A stretch of 64,000 bases of DNA, taken from assembly GCF_030295765.1 (NCBI RefSeq), contig NZ_AP027292.1:248001-312000 (forward strand). Reading direction: 5' to 3'. This stretch comes from Neptuniibacter halophilus (GTDB lineage Bacteria; Pseudomonadota; Gammaproteobacteria; Pseudomonadales; Balneatricaceae). Position 1 is the first letter of the stretch. Each line of letters starts with the position of its first letter. This document shows positions 63,204-64,000 of this stretch, one piece after another. The notes beneath the pieces were generated by a model that saw only the letters and a program-made list of their open reading frames with translations, was not told where the DNA came from and ran no database searches. The position numbers and the translations under genes were made by a program.

Positions 63204-64000
63204 CAACACAATTCGTGATTTAACTGATCCAGCACCCGGGCCACTTCAAGGCTGGCCTGTTCCATGCTGGCAAGATGCTGGGCAGCGGTTTTAATATCGC
63301 CCTGACGTGCAGCTTCGACCGCCGCAAGCCCTGAGCTGTGAACCCGTTCATGGGGTGCATTCAGGCTGTCAAAGCCTGGCAGATGGCTGTATTTTTCCCG
63401 GCCATCACCGACAAAATACCAGTTCCCCAGACGGCAGGAGGTGTGATCCGCCAGCGAACTCAGGCTGCCGAGATTGCCGGTCACAATCCCCTCATAAACA
63501 CTGTTTTTCCAGTTAACGTGATCCAGCTTAACGGTCTCGATAAAGGTACTGGAAGCGCTGCGGTTAATGACCGCGCTCATCCGCCCGGACAGATCAACCA
63601 CATCCCGTACACCGGCTTTAATCTGCTCCGCGGAGGCCACAACCTCGCTGCTCAGCAAGTCTACCTGTTCAATATCTTCCGAGGCCACTGCGGTCTGCTG
63701 GCTGATCTGGCCGACCAGATTGGCAATCTCATTACTGGCTTCACTGGCTTTACGTGCCAGATTACGTACCTCATCGGCCACCACCGCGAACCCCCGACCT
63801 GACTCACCGGCACGGGCAGCTTCAATCGCAGCGTTCAATGCCAGCAGGTTAGTCTGATCGGAGATATCACGAATCACACCTACAAACTTTTCAATCTGCT
63901 CCGATACGGTCAGCAGTCCTTTCACCTGCTGATTACCATCCTGAGAACGGGTCTGGATGACATGCACCCGCTCCAGAATGGTTTCTACCGCCTGGCGGGT
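63203..64000 (-). CDS. Chemoreceptor with CZB zinc-binding domain, N-terminus cut by window edge
   Basis: At least 265 residues. Signalling hairpin [38 protein letters not shown], then a C-terminal CZB domain with the 3His-Cys zinc site: [47 protein letters not shown] receptors often sense hypochlorite or zinc and localise in the cytoplasm. The frame is open at 64000. Confidence 0.92.
   Translation of the reverse strand, partial: TRQAVETILERVHVIQTRSQDGNQQVKGLLTVSEQIEKFVGVIRDISDQTNLLALNAAIEAARAGESGRGFAVVADEVRNLARKASEASNEIANLVGQISQQTAVASEDIEQVDLLSSEVVASAEQIKAGVRDVVDLSGRMSAVINRSASSTFIETVKLDHVNWKNSVYEGIVTGNLGSLSSLADHTSCRLGNWYFVGDGREKYSHLPGFDSLNAPHERVHSSGLAAVEAARQGDIKTAAQHLASMEQASLEVARVLDQLNHELC

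Noticed and set aside
1..64000. Mobile elements, CRISPR arrays, tRNA or rRNA genes
   Set aside because: I looked for transposase or integrase proteins, regularly spaced repeats and tRNA-like sequences by eye and found none; a covariance search for tRNAs was not possible.

Overview
The window comes from a gammaproteobacterium, most likely a marine member of the Oceanospirillales (Marinobacterium/Neptunomonas/Amphritea-like). This is inferred from three things: the gene block leuCDB-asd-asd2-fimV-truA-trpFBA-accD-folC-dedD-cvpA-purF-metZ, which largely follows the order known from Pseudomonas; class III PHA synthase genes (phaEC) next to speD; and soxYZ beside a sigma-54 activator. Codon and base use look uniform. 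I saw no insertion sequence, prophage, CRISPR array, rRNA or tRNA gene. Sixty-one protein genes are called, two of them cut by the window edges.

Layout. 1-4.5 kb: ferredoxin-NADP reductase (cut) with a divergent FinR-like regulator, a small conserved protein, an NhaR-like regulator, a CBS-domain protein and a small basic protein. 4.5-14 kb: amine catabolism. A mmsA plus beta-alanine:pyruvate aminotransferase operon has a divergent LysR gene. A cupin/TetR/gamma-glutamylputrescine oxidoreductase set lies opposite gamma-glutamylputrescine synthetase and a polyamine-binding protein. 14-33 kb: a long minus-strand housekeeping block running from leuC to metZ. 33-39.5 kb: LysR, phaE-phaC, speD, an aldehyde dehydrogenase fitting the polyamine route, and a small outer-membrane porin. 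39.5-47.8 kb: YceH, a chemoreceptor, an agmatinase-family enzyme with a divergent LysR, and the glutarate pathway (glaH, lhgO) with its GntR regulator. 47.8-54.3 kb: an orphan sugar-type binding protein, lysE/ABM, two apparent tandem Fur-controlled small-RNA loci, a DMT permease overlapping a COG0523 metal GTPase, and a copper-delivery trio (FixH-like, SCO, PCuAC). 54.3-64 kb: DODA dioxygenase and glutathionyl-hydroquinone reductase with a divergent LysR, a GFA protein, lipoproteins, epmC, soxYZ with a sigma-54 activator, a LOG-family protein and a CZB chemoreceptor (cut).

How it fits together. Agmatine can go to putrescine (agmatinase), then through gamma-glutamylation and oxidation (PuuA, PuuB, the PuuC-like dehydrogenase) toward GABA. 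Glutarate from lysine breakdown goes through GlaH and LhgO to 2-oxoglutarate. The regulation is rich in divergent regulator/target pairs, many with visible inverted repeats between them.

The most unusual signal is in 50.05-50.65 kb. Two non-coding units lie in tandem, each with a sigma-70-like promoter carrying a Fur-box-like sequence, about 190 nt of transcript and an intrinsic terminator. They share a 12-mer and an ACATTGC element also present in the RyhB pairing core. This recalls the tandem PrrF1/PrrF2 arrangement of Pseudomonas, but it is read from sequence only and has not been tested.
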